From: Apostichopus californicus
Lineage: Eukaryota > Echinodermata > Holothuroidea > Aspidochirotida > Stichopodidae
Length of the DNA stretch: 48,174 nucleotides
Direction: 5' to 3'
Assembly: GCA_020650975.1 (NCBI GenBank)
Contig: JAIPMN010000331.1
Span: 1,997-50,170, forward strand
Positions 32,526 to 44,260 of this stretch are shown here, one piece after another. The notes beneath the pieces were generated by a model. It made no database searches and had not been told where the DNA came from. It worked only from the letters and a program-made list of their open reading frames with translations. Position 1 is the stretch's first letter. Each line of letters begins with the position of its first letter. Both the position numbers and the translations under genes were made by a program.

Positions 32526-32839
32526 CATCCATGCTTCCTCCAGTTCATTTCAACCTGATTATTCTTGCTGCCTCGTAGCATGTCACTAACTAGCTGTCCA
32601 ACCATACCACGTCTCACCTGACCATCAATAATGTTTGTTTCAAAGGGATGCCTGCACATCCTTAGATCAACCTTCCCAGTGTGACATTTCATGAGTCATG
32701 CTAATGCACTTATCCTTATGGGATCTTCGTATTAAAATAGCATCAAAAACTTTACCAAATTTCACACAAAATGCTGCATAATTTACCCGAGCTTCATCCA
32801 TTGAATTACTTATAGATTAACATAAAGCATCTATATCAA

Positions 32840-33080
32840 GGCGGAGTGTATAGCCTAGTGGTTAACGCCGGCGTCTCCCAGTCATGAGATCCCCGGTTCG
32901 ATTCCCCGCCGACAGCAATGCGTGTCGTCTGGCAAGGGTGTTGTTCAATAACAACTTCCCGACATGGACGTTAAATGGATGTGTGCCGAGAGATTGGCTT
33001 CGGTCAGCTTGCGAGTCTAAAAGCCTCCATGGCTTCTTTCGCGAGTTCCTGCTTGCGGGAAAATCACATATACATACATA
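32840..33080 (+). mobile_element. tRNA-Gly-like SINE, copy 2 (241 bp)
   Basis: It starts ggcggagtgtatagcctagt and has the B box GGTTCGATTCC. The anticodon loop CTCCCAG would be CCC, glycine. The body has gacgttaaatg, ggcttcggtcagcttgcgag and gagttcctgcttgcgggaaa, matching copy 1, and an AT-rich tail of cata repeats. Target duplications TATATCAA lie at 32832-32839 and 33081-33088. The 126-residue frame through it is not a gene. Confidence 0.9.
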
Positions 33081-34214
33081 TATATCAAAATGGAGAACTG
33101 TAAAGCTCTTTCCACCTTGTCAACAACAATTCTGTGACATTTTGTATAATATAGTGAATCAAACCCATTTTCCAAAGCTACCTCTCCACAGTATATATGT
33201 GATCTCAAATTCGATCTTGACCCTCCTGATGCATATTTTGTGGTTTGTCTTCGTTCTTTACTAGGTAAAGGTAGTTCTATCCGGTCCCCCCCCCCCCTAC
33301 CATCTCCCTGAAGGATCACAAGCAAATTTCATTACTAACAAACACCACCTATTCCACCCTGAAATACATCGGCATACTTTGATTTTCAAATGAAGTGGCA
33401 TGTTATAGCACTGTAAAACATCGAAATCACTTCTCCAGTGCTGAAGCCAACTAGATGTTCACTAAGTTAGATGATATATATATATGGACAGCCAGACATG
33501 TGGCTTACAAACTCCAGTTGGGAGAAGCAATCTGAAGAAGGATGGTAAAAATTATTTACCGAACTTGGGTGGCACAGTCACCATCATGATAACAACTACT
33601 CCCTTTGAAAAACATGCAAGTGGCCACATGTCCAAAACGTTCAGGGGAAAGGAGAATAACATTTCGGAATAAACAAATAGGCAGCTCTTACAAGACCACA
33701 AAAGAAGGGAGGAAAAAAGTTACAAAGTTTAAGAAAACAAGTCAGTGATTGATAGCATCACTTCATGACCAAGGGTAACAAGCACTACCACCTTCTCTCA
33801 GGAAGCCATATCACTGATCGGAGGTAATATCATCTCCTTTGAGTCAACTGTACAATCAAACAAAATGTGTTCAAAATTGCTATTCTTAGATGATTACCAC
33901 GCTTCCTCTTCCAGAAGTTAAGGATAATAAAAACCCAAATTATCTTTAGAATATTGTCACTTTTACCTCTCGAGACATCACTGAAGGTAACTCGATGAAC
34001 TTATATAAGTTAAGTCACCCACAAGATAGAGTTTGAGAGCGAAAATCAATCATCTTGATCTACTCTCCACACAAGTCCATCAGATTACATCGAGACTAAA
34101 TATCCATTGAAGTACAGTACTGTTAATTTACAAGGAAAACTTTCACAAAACTGAGTCCAAACAATATATGAATATTCATAACATGGTGTTTGGTGAAATA
34201 AAAGATTTGCCGGT

Positions 34215-34279
34215 TCCTAATTTTTTAATATTTACATTGAATACGAATCCTAATTTTTAATATTTACATTGAATACGAA
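34215..34279. repeat. Two-copy tandem duplication, about 33 bp
   Basis: tcctaattttttaatattta plus cattgaatacgaa at 34215 is followed at 34248 by the same sequence with one T fewer. Confidence 0.9.
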
Positions 34280-35999
34280 CGTATATAGCGTGTAACATTT
34301 TGGACACAGGCCCTTATCAACTTTTTCAAGTCAATTCCTGCGATATAATCATATAAACTGAGGTTGAATCAACACATGATTAAAATATTAAAATTGATCA
34401 GAATCCTCCTCCCCCCCCCCCCCATCCCGTTCCTCTCAGTTTTTCCATCAAATGATAATTAACACATATATAAAGTTGCCAATGGATGGTGGGTAACATT
34501 TCATAGCTGAAATATGCTAGTTAATTATGAGTGGTAAAAAGAGTGTATGAGCTCAGATACATCAATCTATGTGTGAATCAATGAATACAGCAGGTACTTT
34601 GCCTACAAGTGTCCCTCAAAGAAGGAATTCTCATTGATTTTAGAGACTGAAGCTTGTCAAGTTACAAGTTAGAATTTGAATCACAAATTAAAGATTACCT
34701 TTCCATTTTAATTCAAATAACCTTGGTTCAGAGTCACACTACAACAATAAACATTTCCCTTTGCTTGACTGGACTACAATGCTGAATGTCCTATTGATTA
34801 GTCTAGAATACTAATTGCTGTAATTTACATATTAAATGATGTAAATCATCCTTAATTGTTATTCATCATATAATTGCTGATACTTTACATTAATGGTTAA
34901 TGGAGTTACTTGTGATACTAAAGACTATCATACCACTGAAGAAAAAGAAAGAAATCACATCGAAGCACAGACTACCACAGACTCTGAGTATGGACTAAAG
35001 GAAGTTGACTTGTGGAGGTGGTTACACCACCCAAACAAAATACCAAACCAAAGTAAATTGAGAACAAAAACTTATAAATGCCTTAATAAGGAAACCACTA
35101 TACCACTATACTGTGGGTCCTTTCCAATGCTAACCAGAAATATTTCAGTAAATTTTCCTTTTTTTTTTTAAATTTTGTCTTCTATGAATATTTACAATTT
35201 AAAAGAAACAAAGAATCACTAACATGTTTGTATAAAATATTAAACAGTTACTAACTCTGAACATTTTTTATTCCTGAAGTGTTTTTTTTTTTTTGCAAAA
35301 TGTCTCAAAATATATTACAACATGATATATAACTAACTAATCCTTGCATTCCACCCTACCCCCTCCCCCAATCAAAATATAATAAAATAATAATGTACAA
35401 TTTTTTTCTCCTTATTAAAAAATTTATAAAATACAGTACATAGACAACCAACACAAGTTAACGTTTGTAGAAATTAAAGTGTAAAATTGTGTGAGTACCT
35501 CCTTTAATTCTGTAAATGTGAATATTTTCCAGATGAAATCTGTCTAACGGGATTTAAAGTGGGTTCCAAAAGATCACCTTAATAGTCCACTGAGACCCTC
35601 TACCATTGACTCCTCCTGGTAGGTCCTTCTGTTTGAGGTAAGCCAGTTATTTCTGACAAGTATGCACCCTTATTTAGCCAAATCCAAATGTCTGATTTTG
35701 CTCAATCTTGATCTGTAATCTTTGTACTATCCACGGTCAAGTATTTTGCCAACAGTCATCTACAGTTTGTGGTAATCATACCATTAGACAAACTGACAAA
35801 AAATACACTATAATATTAGATGAGATATTGTGGATTATCTTAAAAGATTTAAATAATCCTGATCATCAGTTCTTGGCAGGTTAATCTTTTCCCAATATAT
35901 AACTCTATTTATTTTTTTAAGTTAACTTCCTTCTTTTTTTCTTTTTTTTCAATGGATATCACAGATTGCTATCATTACCTAAACAGTTACCTTCCATTC

Positions 36000-36125
36000 C
36001 AGTGACCGGTCAACACTGGGAGGTCAGGTCAAAAGGTTACCAGGTCACGCTAGAATAGACACATTAAAATGAGAGTTGCAGATGGAGACAGGTAATGGAG
36101 GTGACAAAGAGAATAGTAAATAAAG
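36000..36125 (+). repeat. Dispersed repeat, copy Y
   Basis: It contains caacactgggaggtcaggtc, aaaaggttaccaggtcacgc followed by tag, and gatggagacaggtaatggag. These blocks follow the same order as in copies X (24.4 kb) and Z (40.6 kb). Confidence 0.6.
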
Positions 36126-38671
36126 TAACTTGATGAGAGGTCAGTTTTATTTTTTCAATTTGAAATGGGGAGATGGGGGGACCGAGGGCAAGGTAGAAAG
36201 GTAGGGGGTTGGTGGAAGTAGGTATTCAGTGTGCTGTTACTAGAACAACTATGCCCACTGCATATTGCCATGATCAGAGTAGATTAGGGCAATGGATACA
36301 AAGCTGTATAAAGTTATTTATAATACTTAAGGTATATGACAATTGACAAGTCTTACTTCAAGTTGATGGAATTTATTTAGCCTGAATATCAAACAATCTG
36401 GTTTATCAATACACAAATATCCCTTGCTTTGTTTTATAGGACAGATTGACAGTTTTCAGAATGTCAAAATTTTCATTGACGGCAAAAAGGAACAATCTTG
36501 ACCATCCAGCTAAACTGTTGAACTTTGGTCTCGCCTCTCAGACTTTTACATCACTGTCAGTAAAGCCAGTCTAAACATTCAACACTATGGCTCCTTTCTT
36601 TACAGATGTACCCTGAAGCTACAGGAGGAAAGAAACCTCAGGATTTTTGGTGAAAAAAAATGAACAAGTGCATCACATATTCCACAATCGTCTTGACAAC
36701 CTGACTTTTTGTTGAGCTGTCTCTTCTTGAGATATCTCAAACTGTTTTCATTTTGCAATTGTTTATACAAGGAAATTTAAACCAAAGTGCTTAGGGTATG
36801 TTAAGTAGCATCTGACCTTTGGGAGTTAACTTAATAAGAAGGCGGCCGGGCTATTAGAGAAAGGAAAGGACTTCACCACCCCTAAAAACAAAGAAATAAC
36901 AATTCTGATGGATTTGGAAATGTCAAATGGAATATGACTGTGGATGGAATTCAAGTCTAAATTGGCAGAGGCATTTCTTTCGGCAGGGGGGCAGCTACTA
37001 TTTCAAACATCTATTGGCAAAAAACATTCTTCTTTCCTATCATTCTCTAACATAATCTGTTTCGTCTTCTTCTTTTTTTCCCCTAACCTCTTGATCATAC
37101 TTCTACATTTCATGTAATCATGTCGGACTGGCAGAGAAAGAGAGTAAAACAGTCGGGACTTGTGGAAGACGGATGTCATATTTGATTGAATGTAACAGAC
37201 TGAAATCAAAGGAAACAGCTTTTGGAACTTCATGAATTATTAGTTGTACTGAAAGTGACAGGAATGGTATCATCTCCTTTGAGAGGAAGAATGTACTTTC
37301 CAGTCAAAAGTCAGGCAGTGCAAAGGTGCCAGAACAGGGGAGAGAGAGACAGAGAGAAATAAGTTTGCTCCTCAGGTCCCCTTTCTCCTCTCCTTCTCCC
37401 CCCCCCCCCCAATATCTGTTAAGAAGAGCTTCAAATCCCCAAACAAACTTATCAAACAGGTAAGGCCTTGACCAAAACTTGGCATAACACCACAGAACAT
37501 TTATTCTTATATTACTGATGACATTAACAGCTTTCCCAAAATGGTTTTGATTTGGGTATTTATGAGTAGGTGAAGATCCTGACCTGTCTCCGGTGAACTT
37601 AAGCACTTCCCTGTCTACCTATGAAATTGCTAATATTTCATCACCTTGGCCCCTTACGTTCCATATATGGGTAACAGTTAAAGCAAGATAGGAAAGCACC
37701 TAAATTCAACTCTTGAAACCACAGCAGACCTAAGGTTGATTAGAGTGTGTGAACCAGTACCCGGTGTCAAAGAAGTGCAAGTTTTTTTACATTGAGATGT
37801 AGAAGATGTTGAAGAATGCACTCAGCCATATCAAGCTTGTTAGTACCCTCACCTCTTACGTAGGATGAGACCGACATTGAAGAGTGGGGAAGAAGGGAAA
37901 GAGGCAGAGCCTTGTTGTTGGTAATGATGAGATTAGCACCTCCACTCCAAGTAGTTTTCATCTTTTCAATTTTCACCCGTTCTTGTTTTGCAAAAGGCAG
38001 CCAGAGTGCTATTCAAGTGGCTATCATTTCCTCCGAAAGTTTTAACAAGGCGATACTCCAGCTCACTTACGGTTGCCTCAAGCTTACCTCCTTTTAGAAC
38101 ATTAAAGGGTCACAGTTACCTTAATACTGCATAAGAACTGAATCAATAATGCCCATCTGTGTTGACAAATGATGTTAATCTTGCAAGAGATTTGAAAAAC
38201 AAGGACATCTTAAGAGAGGTTTTTACTCCACACAACCAATTTGCACACCTTTTGGAAGCGTGGAATTAAGATATTTTTAAAACTTTCTGGAAAAAATGTT
38301 CTGGAAAGAAAAGTGTTTTTACCATCTCTGTGTACATGAGAGGATGACAGAAAAAGTTGGTTATAGGCTTCATGACCAGAGGTTCAATGGCATTTGCAAG
38401 GGAGGTTTAATAACTTTTCAGATTGTGCACTCATTTTGCCAAATGTTGATAAAATTCAAGGAGTTTCACAAAACTAATCTAGCATGGCAACTTCAAATGT
38501 TTTACTTCTATTGATGATTACTTGTGAGAAGCAACTATATCCCACGAATGCTGCTTAGGCAGAAGAATCTGTGTTAATGTTAATAGTTAAGCTGTATAAA
38601 TTTAACTTTTTTTGTCATCCATCAAAATGAATTTTTTGCAATATTCTGAAAGCACTTAAAAATTGACTTAT

Positions 38672-38985
38672 TTTTTAATTTGATTTAGTTTTACATTCCT
38701 GAATTGACAGAAATAATCATTAGTTAGAGAAATAAAGAGAACAAGACCAGAACAACATCAAACATGAGAGAACAGTGCTATACACCCTGTTGCCATGGTG
38801 AATAACTCTACCAAATCAAATATATTTTTATAACTTAATATTTTTAATTTGATTCAGTTTTACATTCCTGAATTGACATAAACAATTATTAGTTAGAGAA
38901 ATATAGAGAACAAGACCAAAACAACATCAAACATGAGAGAACAGTGCTTTACACCATGTTGCCATGGTGAATAACTCTACCAAAT
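38672..38985. repeat. Two-copy duplication, period 169 bp
   Basis: The 145-bp units 38672-38816 and 38841-38985 share tttacattcctgaattgaca, acaacatcaaacatgagaga and gttgccatggtgaataactc with few differences. A 24-bp AT-rich spacer separates them. Confidence 0.92.
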
Positions 38986-39622
38986 AGAGTTACTATAGCC
39001 AATGACAAGCATGTATTAAGCCTATGCTTTCTATCTGTGCATCTGGGTTTTGACCACTGTTGTCGGGTACAGGGTGCATGGTGTCACTTTAAGAACCCCG
39101 CTGAAGAAGTGTATGAAGATCAATGTGTGAAGAGTGGCTATAAGCTTTTGGAGTCTTCTTGGTCAAACTACTCGGCAACAATACACCACCTCGAGTGTTG
39201 ACTAAATGCTTCCTTTTTTTGTTAAGGTAAAGAAAGGATTTGATTTTCACTACACACTGTGGTTGAAAGCCATATATCACCAAAAAAGATGTCCAGTAAG
39301 ATAAAAAGTTGACACAGAAAGTTTGCGGATAGTTTCATTGCGTATTTAGCTCTGCATACGGTTAATTCCCAACGGCGGCCAAGAATCTTCTTAACTATGT
39401 CAACATAGGGAGAAATCAGATACAAAACCACTTTAACATATAAATGCTACACACAATGTTTTCCTCTCAAAGGAAGCAAAACCAAGAAGTCTTTCATTCA
39501 AAAGGAAAAAACTGACCATCCTTGTAATTTGGTTTTAATACTCTTTCGGTGTTATTCTAAAAGTCATCCACCTTTGTGGTAAAGTTGTGAACCTGATACG
39601 ATGTGGCAATGTGACAAAGGAA

Positions 39623-39750
39623 TTATCAATGTGAAATAAGACTTCACACCTTTTCGTAGGGTTTATAATGCTATCCATGTATTATTTTATCAATGTGAAA
39701 TAAGACTTCACACCTTTTCGCAGGGTTGAAAATGCTATCCATGTATTATT
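39623..39750. repeat. Tandem duplication, period 64 bp, two copies
   Basis: Copies at 39623-39686 and 39687-39750 share ttatcaatgtgaaataagac, ttcacaccttttcg and aatgctatccatgtattatt. Confidence 0.92.
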
Positions 39751-40614
39751 CAAAGTTTGAAAATAAATAATCTTTATCTCTTACTTTATTATATTCTTAT
39801 GTATATTGCTCTTTGTACATTTGACATTGAATTAAATATTTTCAGAAAATTATAAAACTTATCTCCACTGTACATATCTAACATGCAGAAAGGCCGCCAT
39901 TAACTTTTTTTATTATTTGGAGGTGCTGGAGACTGGAGAAGAGGTAGAATTTGGGTGATAAATTTTTGGGTGGTACATTTTGGAGGGGAGGGGAGGGTAA
40001 CTGAGCAATCAAATATGGATTCCTTTCTTTCTTATATTGTAGTCAATGGCAATAAATGTGTTTCCTTGAGGTACAGTAACCTTTCCATTACACGGAATAC
40101 CAGTCCTTGAAGGTAAGACTCACAAGCTACAAAGATAAATAACAGGTCCACACTACCATGCATTGGTTAAACAAGATTCAACTCAAATCAAGAGTTTACA
40201 CTTTAAACAGCAACACAGGAATGCATACTATTTCTGCAAGGTCAGCTTTTGGGGGGTTCTTTTTCGCTGGAGTTTGTAACTTAAGTGAATAATTTGGTAG
40301 AATCTCAAAACAGTGAATACAGAACGAAATTGGCCTACCCTACCCCAACACCAATCCATTCCTCTTTCTTATTATCTCCATTTTCTCACTTTCAAATCTT
40401 TCTCTCTTTTAACAGTGATCAAGAGGATAAAATTTCAGTGTTTTTTTCGGCCTTTTTCCAAAAATTGAAAAAACAGATAAAACAAAACTTTTGAGTAATT
40501 GTTTCTGCATAAAGAATCATCGGAAAATACAAAATCTATGTATAACTAACATCACCACTCAAGAACTAAATCCGAAGGAAAAAATTTCAATCGAAAAACA
40601 TGTGTAGGCACTTA

Positions 40615-40740
40615 AGATGGTAGAATGAGAAGGAGGGACATGGTGGGGGCACAGTGTTAAAAGGTTACCATGGACATAAGAGCCACGGTAGAACAGGTGT
40701 TAAGGTTGTGAGGAGACAGGTAAGCGAGGAATGAAGTAAA
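40615..40740 (+). repeat. Dispersed repeat, copy Z
   Basis: It has agatggtagaatgag, gcacagtgttaaaaggttac and ggagacaggtaagcgaggaa followed by tgaagtaaat. It is the copy closest to both X (24.4 kb, start and middle) and W (43.4 kb, end). The core CAG-GTAAGC is a consensus splice donor on the plus strand, opposite to the collagen gene. Confidence 0.6.
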
Positions 40741-42891
40741 TCTAACATCATCATGTAAGATAGAAAGAAAACGGTACAGCAATGTAAGTATTACTCTGTC
40801 AGGGAAATTTACTTGTAACATGGTACAGTCCTACAGGGACCATGTCATTTTTAGCAATCTTGACTGTCGCTAAGTTTTACTGACACCTGTTTTCCTGGCC
40901 TTCTCACCATCTACGTTATCTGAACTGCTTCCTCTCCGGAAATGACTACAACCAGAGATCGTAATCAATGTCCTGCCTGCACTTTCTGATACACATTTTC
41001 CTGTCCTTGTTATGTACCGTAACCCATGAGAAACAACCATGACAGACTCCAAGTCCCTTTTAACTTATTTCCAAGAACCAGAACAGGTCGCACGTAAAAG
41101 ACACAGGATATTGAGACTTGGGACACCAGTGACTCACAGTTCTAAACAGAGTCTGAAGCACTAAAGCTGCGATAATTACCGGCTACTAGCACTCTTACAG
41201 TGTGTGTACCCTTTACGTTTACCTTTAAATTAGTTCTGGTTCAGGACTGGTAACCTTTAAACTCTGCATCTCAAGATAGGGCCTAAAATGGGCACAGAGT
41301 TGCAAATACCTAAAAAAATTTTAAACATTCCTTAAACAGGGAAATATCAATTTGCAGAGTACTCATAACTTTGTGAGATTTGATCACGTTTTTTATGGTA
41401 ACATTTTCTGAACACTGGACTTTGACACCATCACAACGAGGTACTTCTTTTCAGGTGTTATGGTCCCATTAAACAGCTCTGTTCTCCCTTCATTCCATCT
41501 GTTTAAAATACCTTGTTGTTGTTTCTCCTCTCGTGGGTGGGATAAACAGCCTGGTTCTTGTTTGTGACTTCCAGACATCTCTGGTTAATGATCTCTTAAT
41601 GATCTCTAAAACCATCCTTGTTTGTAAACTTGATCTGAGGGGGGAGACTATGCAAACAGCTGCCCTATCCTAGAGACATTCCTCATGTCCATAGCTTGCT
41701 TGGATTTGTTTGAAAATTTTCAACAATCTTGACCTCATCCCCATCCAGGGTATAAAGGGGCTAAAGAGCTTCACTTGACCACTTTGGGCTCATGTTGGAA
41801 AGTCTCAATATTAAGGCAAACAGGTCAAATGGTTGACCAATTGAGTTTGAGTGATGTCATAAGGCCACCAATTACTTATACCAACAGTGAGTGATGTCAT
41901 TTCATATCATCCCATTTAGTAACCACCTAACTGCCATATCCTCAGTACATGGAGTGTATGAAGTACTGTAGGATTGGTACACACCTTTAAAGAACAGCAT
42001 GTGAGGGAAAGGGGGGAGGAGGGGAGACCAGGGATGGGGTTGAAGGGAGGTGAAAATGAGAGAGAAATAAGTAGAACAGTTAGGACAAGTTTCTGTTGTT
42101 CTCTGCATTCAATACCTGTACTTAGTCTCAAAAGCTACGTGTTAAACAATGATTCCTCTAATCAGATTTCTCTCTCTTTATTTGACAATGACTAGTGGAA
42201 ATATTTAACCATAAATGGCCAGAATTTTGAGACTTGCATTATGCAAACGTTTCGTCTACAGTAATTCAGCCCAGAGAGAGAGGGCAACAGATTTGGAAAA
42301 TTGTCTAATGGCATCTCCTGTTGGTGATGCTGACAAGTAAACATGAGATGGTGATTGTCCAATGCTATGTAAGGTATGTTCATCAGTAATACCGATCAAA
42401 AGTTGAAGAGAAGTCAGCAACTTACTTTTGTGACCTAGTTTTAGTCCCCTGCTCCCAGGCGTAAACTTTACTGACCCCTATCTCTCCCTTTGACTTACAC
42501 TACTCTGCCCTTGGGCTCGACATCACCGATTACATTCACAGACAACATGACAGATAAGCTCCCAATTGACAAAAAACTTCCTCCAAAGAAAAAGAAGGCA
42601 ATAAAATCAATCAAGTTAAGATGTAACTGAGTCTGATTGTCTGTGACAGATTAATCTCTAAATAATTGTTTCCACAGTCCACCAATGATGATTTTTACGA
42701 GGAAGGGGATGATCATACTCATTATGACAACACCGGGGAGAACCGTCTCCAGGTATAAGGGTCATGGACAATTTATTGATCAAAATTGAAAAGGTTGACA
42801 AACTTAAAAACAAACAAGAGCTGGAAAGACTTCTTAGAAATTGAGCAATCAATTGAACTCTGTATAGTATACGTACACTAACAGGAGGATT

Positions 42892-42991
42892 GCAACCACA
42901 GTGTACTTGCAAACACTTTGATTCTCTGCAGGTTAGGGGATGCAACCACAGTGTACTTGCAAACACTTTGATTCTCTGCAGGTTAGGGGAT
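42892..42991. repeat. Exact 50-bp tandem duplication
   Basis: Units 42892-42941 and 42942-42991 are identical, starting gcaaccacagtgtacttgca and ending gcaggttaggggat. A run of 12 G follows at 42994-43005. Identity of the copies points to a recent event or an assembly artefact next to the G run. Confidence 0.95.
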
Positions 42992-43362
42992 GTGGGGGGG
43001 GGGGGAGATGGGAGATGGGAGAGGGGGTGGGGGTTTGTGTGGAAGAAAGAAATGGGAGGAATCAATAGCTGTATATATTAATAACTTATTAATTAATTAA
43101 TTAAGTAAGAGTATGTCAAATGATGCTTGATACATGGTTGCCATGGCGATTAGCTACAGTTTGTTTCTTTACAAAGCTCTAACAAGGACACATGGACTGC
43201 ATGTATATGCCACAAAGGTGCAGCTGGTTATATTACATACACTTACAGGAGGTCTTTAATATAGACTGTATTTCATCAGCATATAAACTTTATGGCAAAC
43301 TAACCGCCATGTCAGCTTCACAAGGTAGTAAACTATCGATCAAATACTGTAGGTATAGGTAT

Positions 43363-43394
43363 AGGAGACAGGTCAGGGAGCGAATGAAGTAAAT
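43363..43394 (+). repeat. Dispersed repeat, partial copy W
   Basis: ggagacaggtcagggagcga followed by atgaagtaaat matches the end of copy Z (ggagacaggtaagcgaggaa, tgaagtaaat). Here the donor-like GTAAGC is changed to GTCAGG. Confidence 0.45.
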
Positions 43395-43979
43395 TGTTAC
43401 ACTTAAATGCATAAAACTGTCAACTGTATGATAACAGTCAACTCTCTTTCCTTTTAATGGAAAGGATTCGCTCTGATAAGGTGATTGAACCAGAGAGACA
43501 GTAATATTCAGAGCATTGTTAGAGCATTGTAGGAGCATTGTGACACTACTGTGACAGAATTGCTAACAGTATTGTGACAGCACTGTTAAGCTACTGTAGC
43601 TTTGTTCAAGAAAATGTTGAAAACTCAATAGCCTTGAGATGAACTTAACTTGCACCTTTCTTTGGACAGATTAAGCTTTTGTCAGGACTCTGCTTTCCTC
43701 TGCGTGATGATCAGTACTTGCCCCACTGATGAAGGACAGGGATATTGACATGGATTGTTGCCATGGAGTGAATAAGATTATTGTATTAGGACTTCTTGTT
43801 TGAGATAAAAAAAAAAAAGAGAGGTGTTAATTGATCTTCCAGTAGCCTTTACCAGTTGCCAATGTTTGCACAAACCAACCAACCAAGGGTTCCCAGCAGA
43901 GGAGGAGAAAGTAGAATGAGTGGGAGATGAACAACGACTGACGACCGGCCCGCACGAAAAAGCAATAACTAAAATAATT

Positions 43980-44260
43980 GATGTACGAATTGATCGAGAC
44001 ATACCGGTTAGGCTTAGTAGGCGACTGAAATCAGCAAGCAAGAATAACAACTGATGTAAGAATTGATCGAGATATACCGGTTAGGCTTAGTAGGCGAGCT
44101 GATGTACGAATTGATCGAGACATACGTACAGGTTAGGCTTAGTAGGCGATTGAAATGAGCAAGCAAGAATAACAACTGATGTACGAATTGATCGAGACAT
44201 ACGTGTTAGGCTTAGTAGGCGACTGAAATCAGCTAGCAAGAATAACAACTGATGTACGTA
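43980..44260. repeat. Tandem array with irregular period (73, 48, 77, 73 bp)
   Basis: The start gatgtacgaattgatcgaga occurs at 43980, 44053, 44101, 44178 and, in part, 44251. Each full unit continues with catac, gttaggcttagtaggcg, actgaaatcagcaagcaaga and ataacaact. The second unit lacks the last part, giving the 48-bp step. Minus-strand frames reading SRLLSLTGMSRSIRTS come from the repeat and are not a gene. Confidence 0.92.

Larger units (their letters stand above)
33089..38671. other. No gene recognised
   Basis: This long stretch has a run of 12 C at 33286-33297, 13 C at 34411-34423 and 13 C at 37398-37410. It contains a tandem duplication at 34215-34279 and one copy of the dispersed repeat at 36000-36125. 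No exon with collagen triplets and no frame with a known domain was seen. Confidence 0.45.
38986..43979. other. No gene recognised; several short duplications
   Basis: Apart from the repeats listed separately (39623-39750, 40615-40740, 42892-42991, 43363-43394) this is AT-rich sequence. A 60-residue minus-strand frame at 40870-41052 (containing RRGSSSDNVDGEKARKTG) has no known domain and lacks Gly-X-Y order. Confidence 0.4.

Noticed and set aside
32248-32589. Four overlapping frames of 81 to 94 residues on both strands
   Set aside because: They all arise from the C/T-rich repeat at 32369-32525, which has few stop codons in any frame.
32884-33325. Frames of 126 and 102 residues
   Set aside because: They run through the SINE at 32840-33080 and its flank, and their sequence is that of the SINE body.
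35581-35640. Possible collagen exon on the minus strand (ggacctaccagg)
   Set aside because: Glycine codons are not spaced by nine bases and the frame stops after a few codons.
40870-41052. Possible collagen-gene exon with DGEKARKTG
   Set aside because: Glycine is not at every third position and the frame has no matching acceptor and donor.
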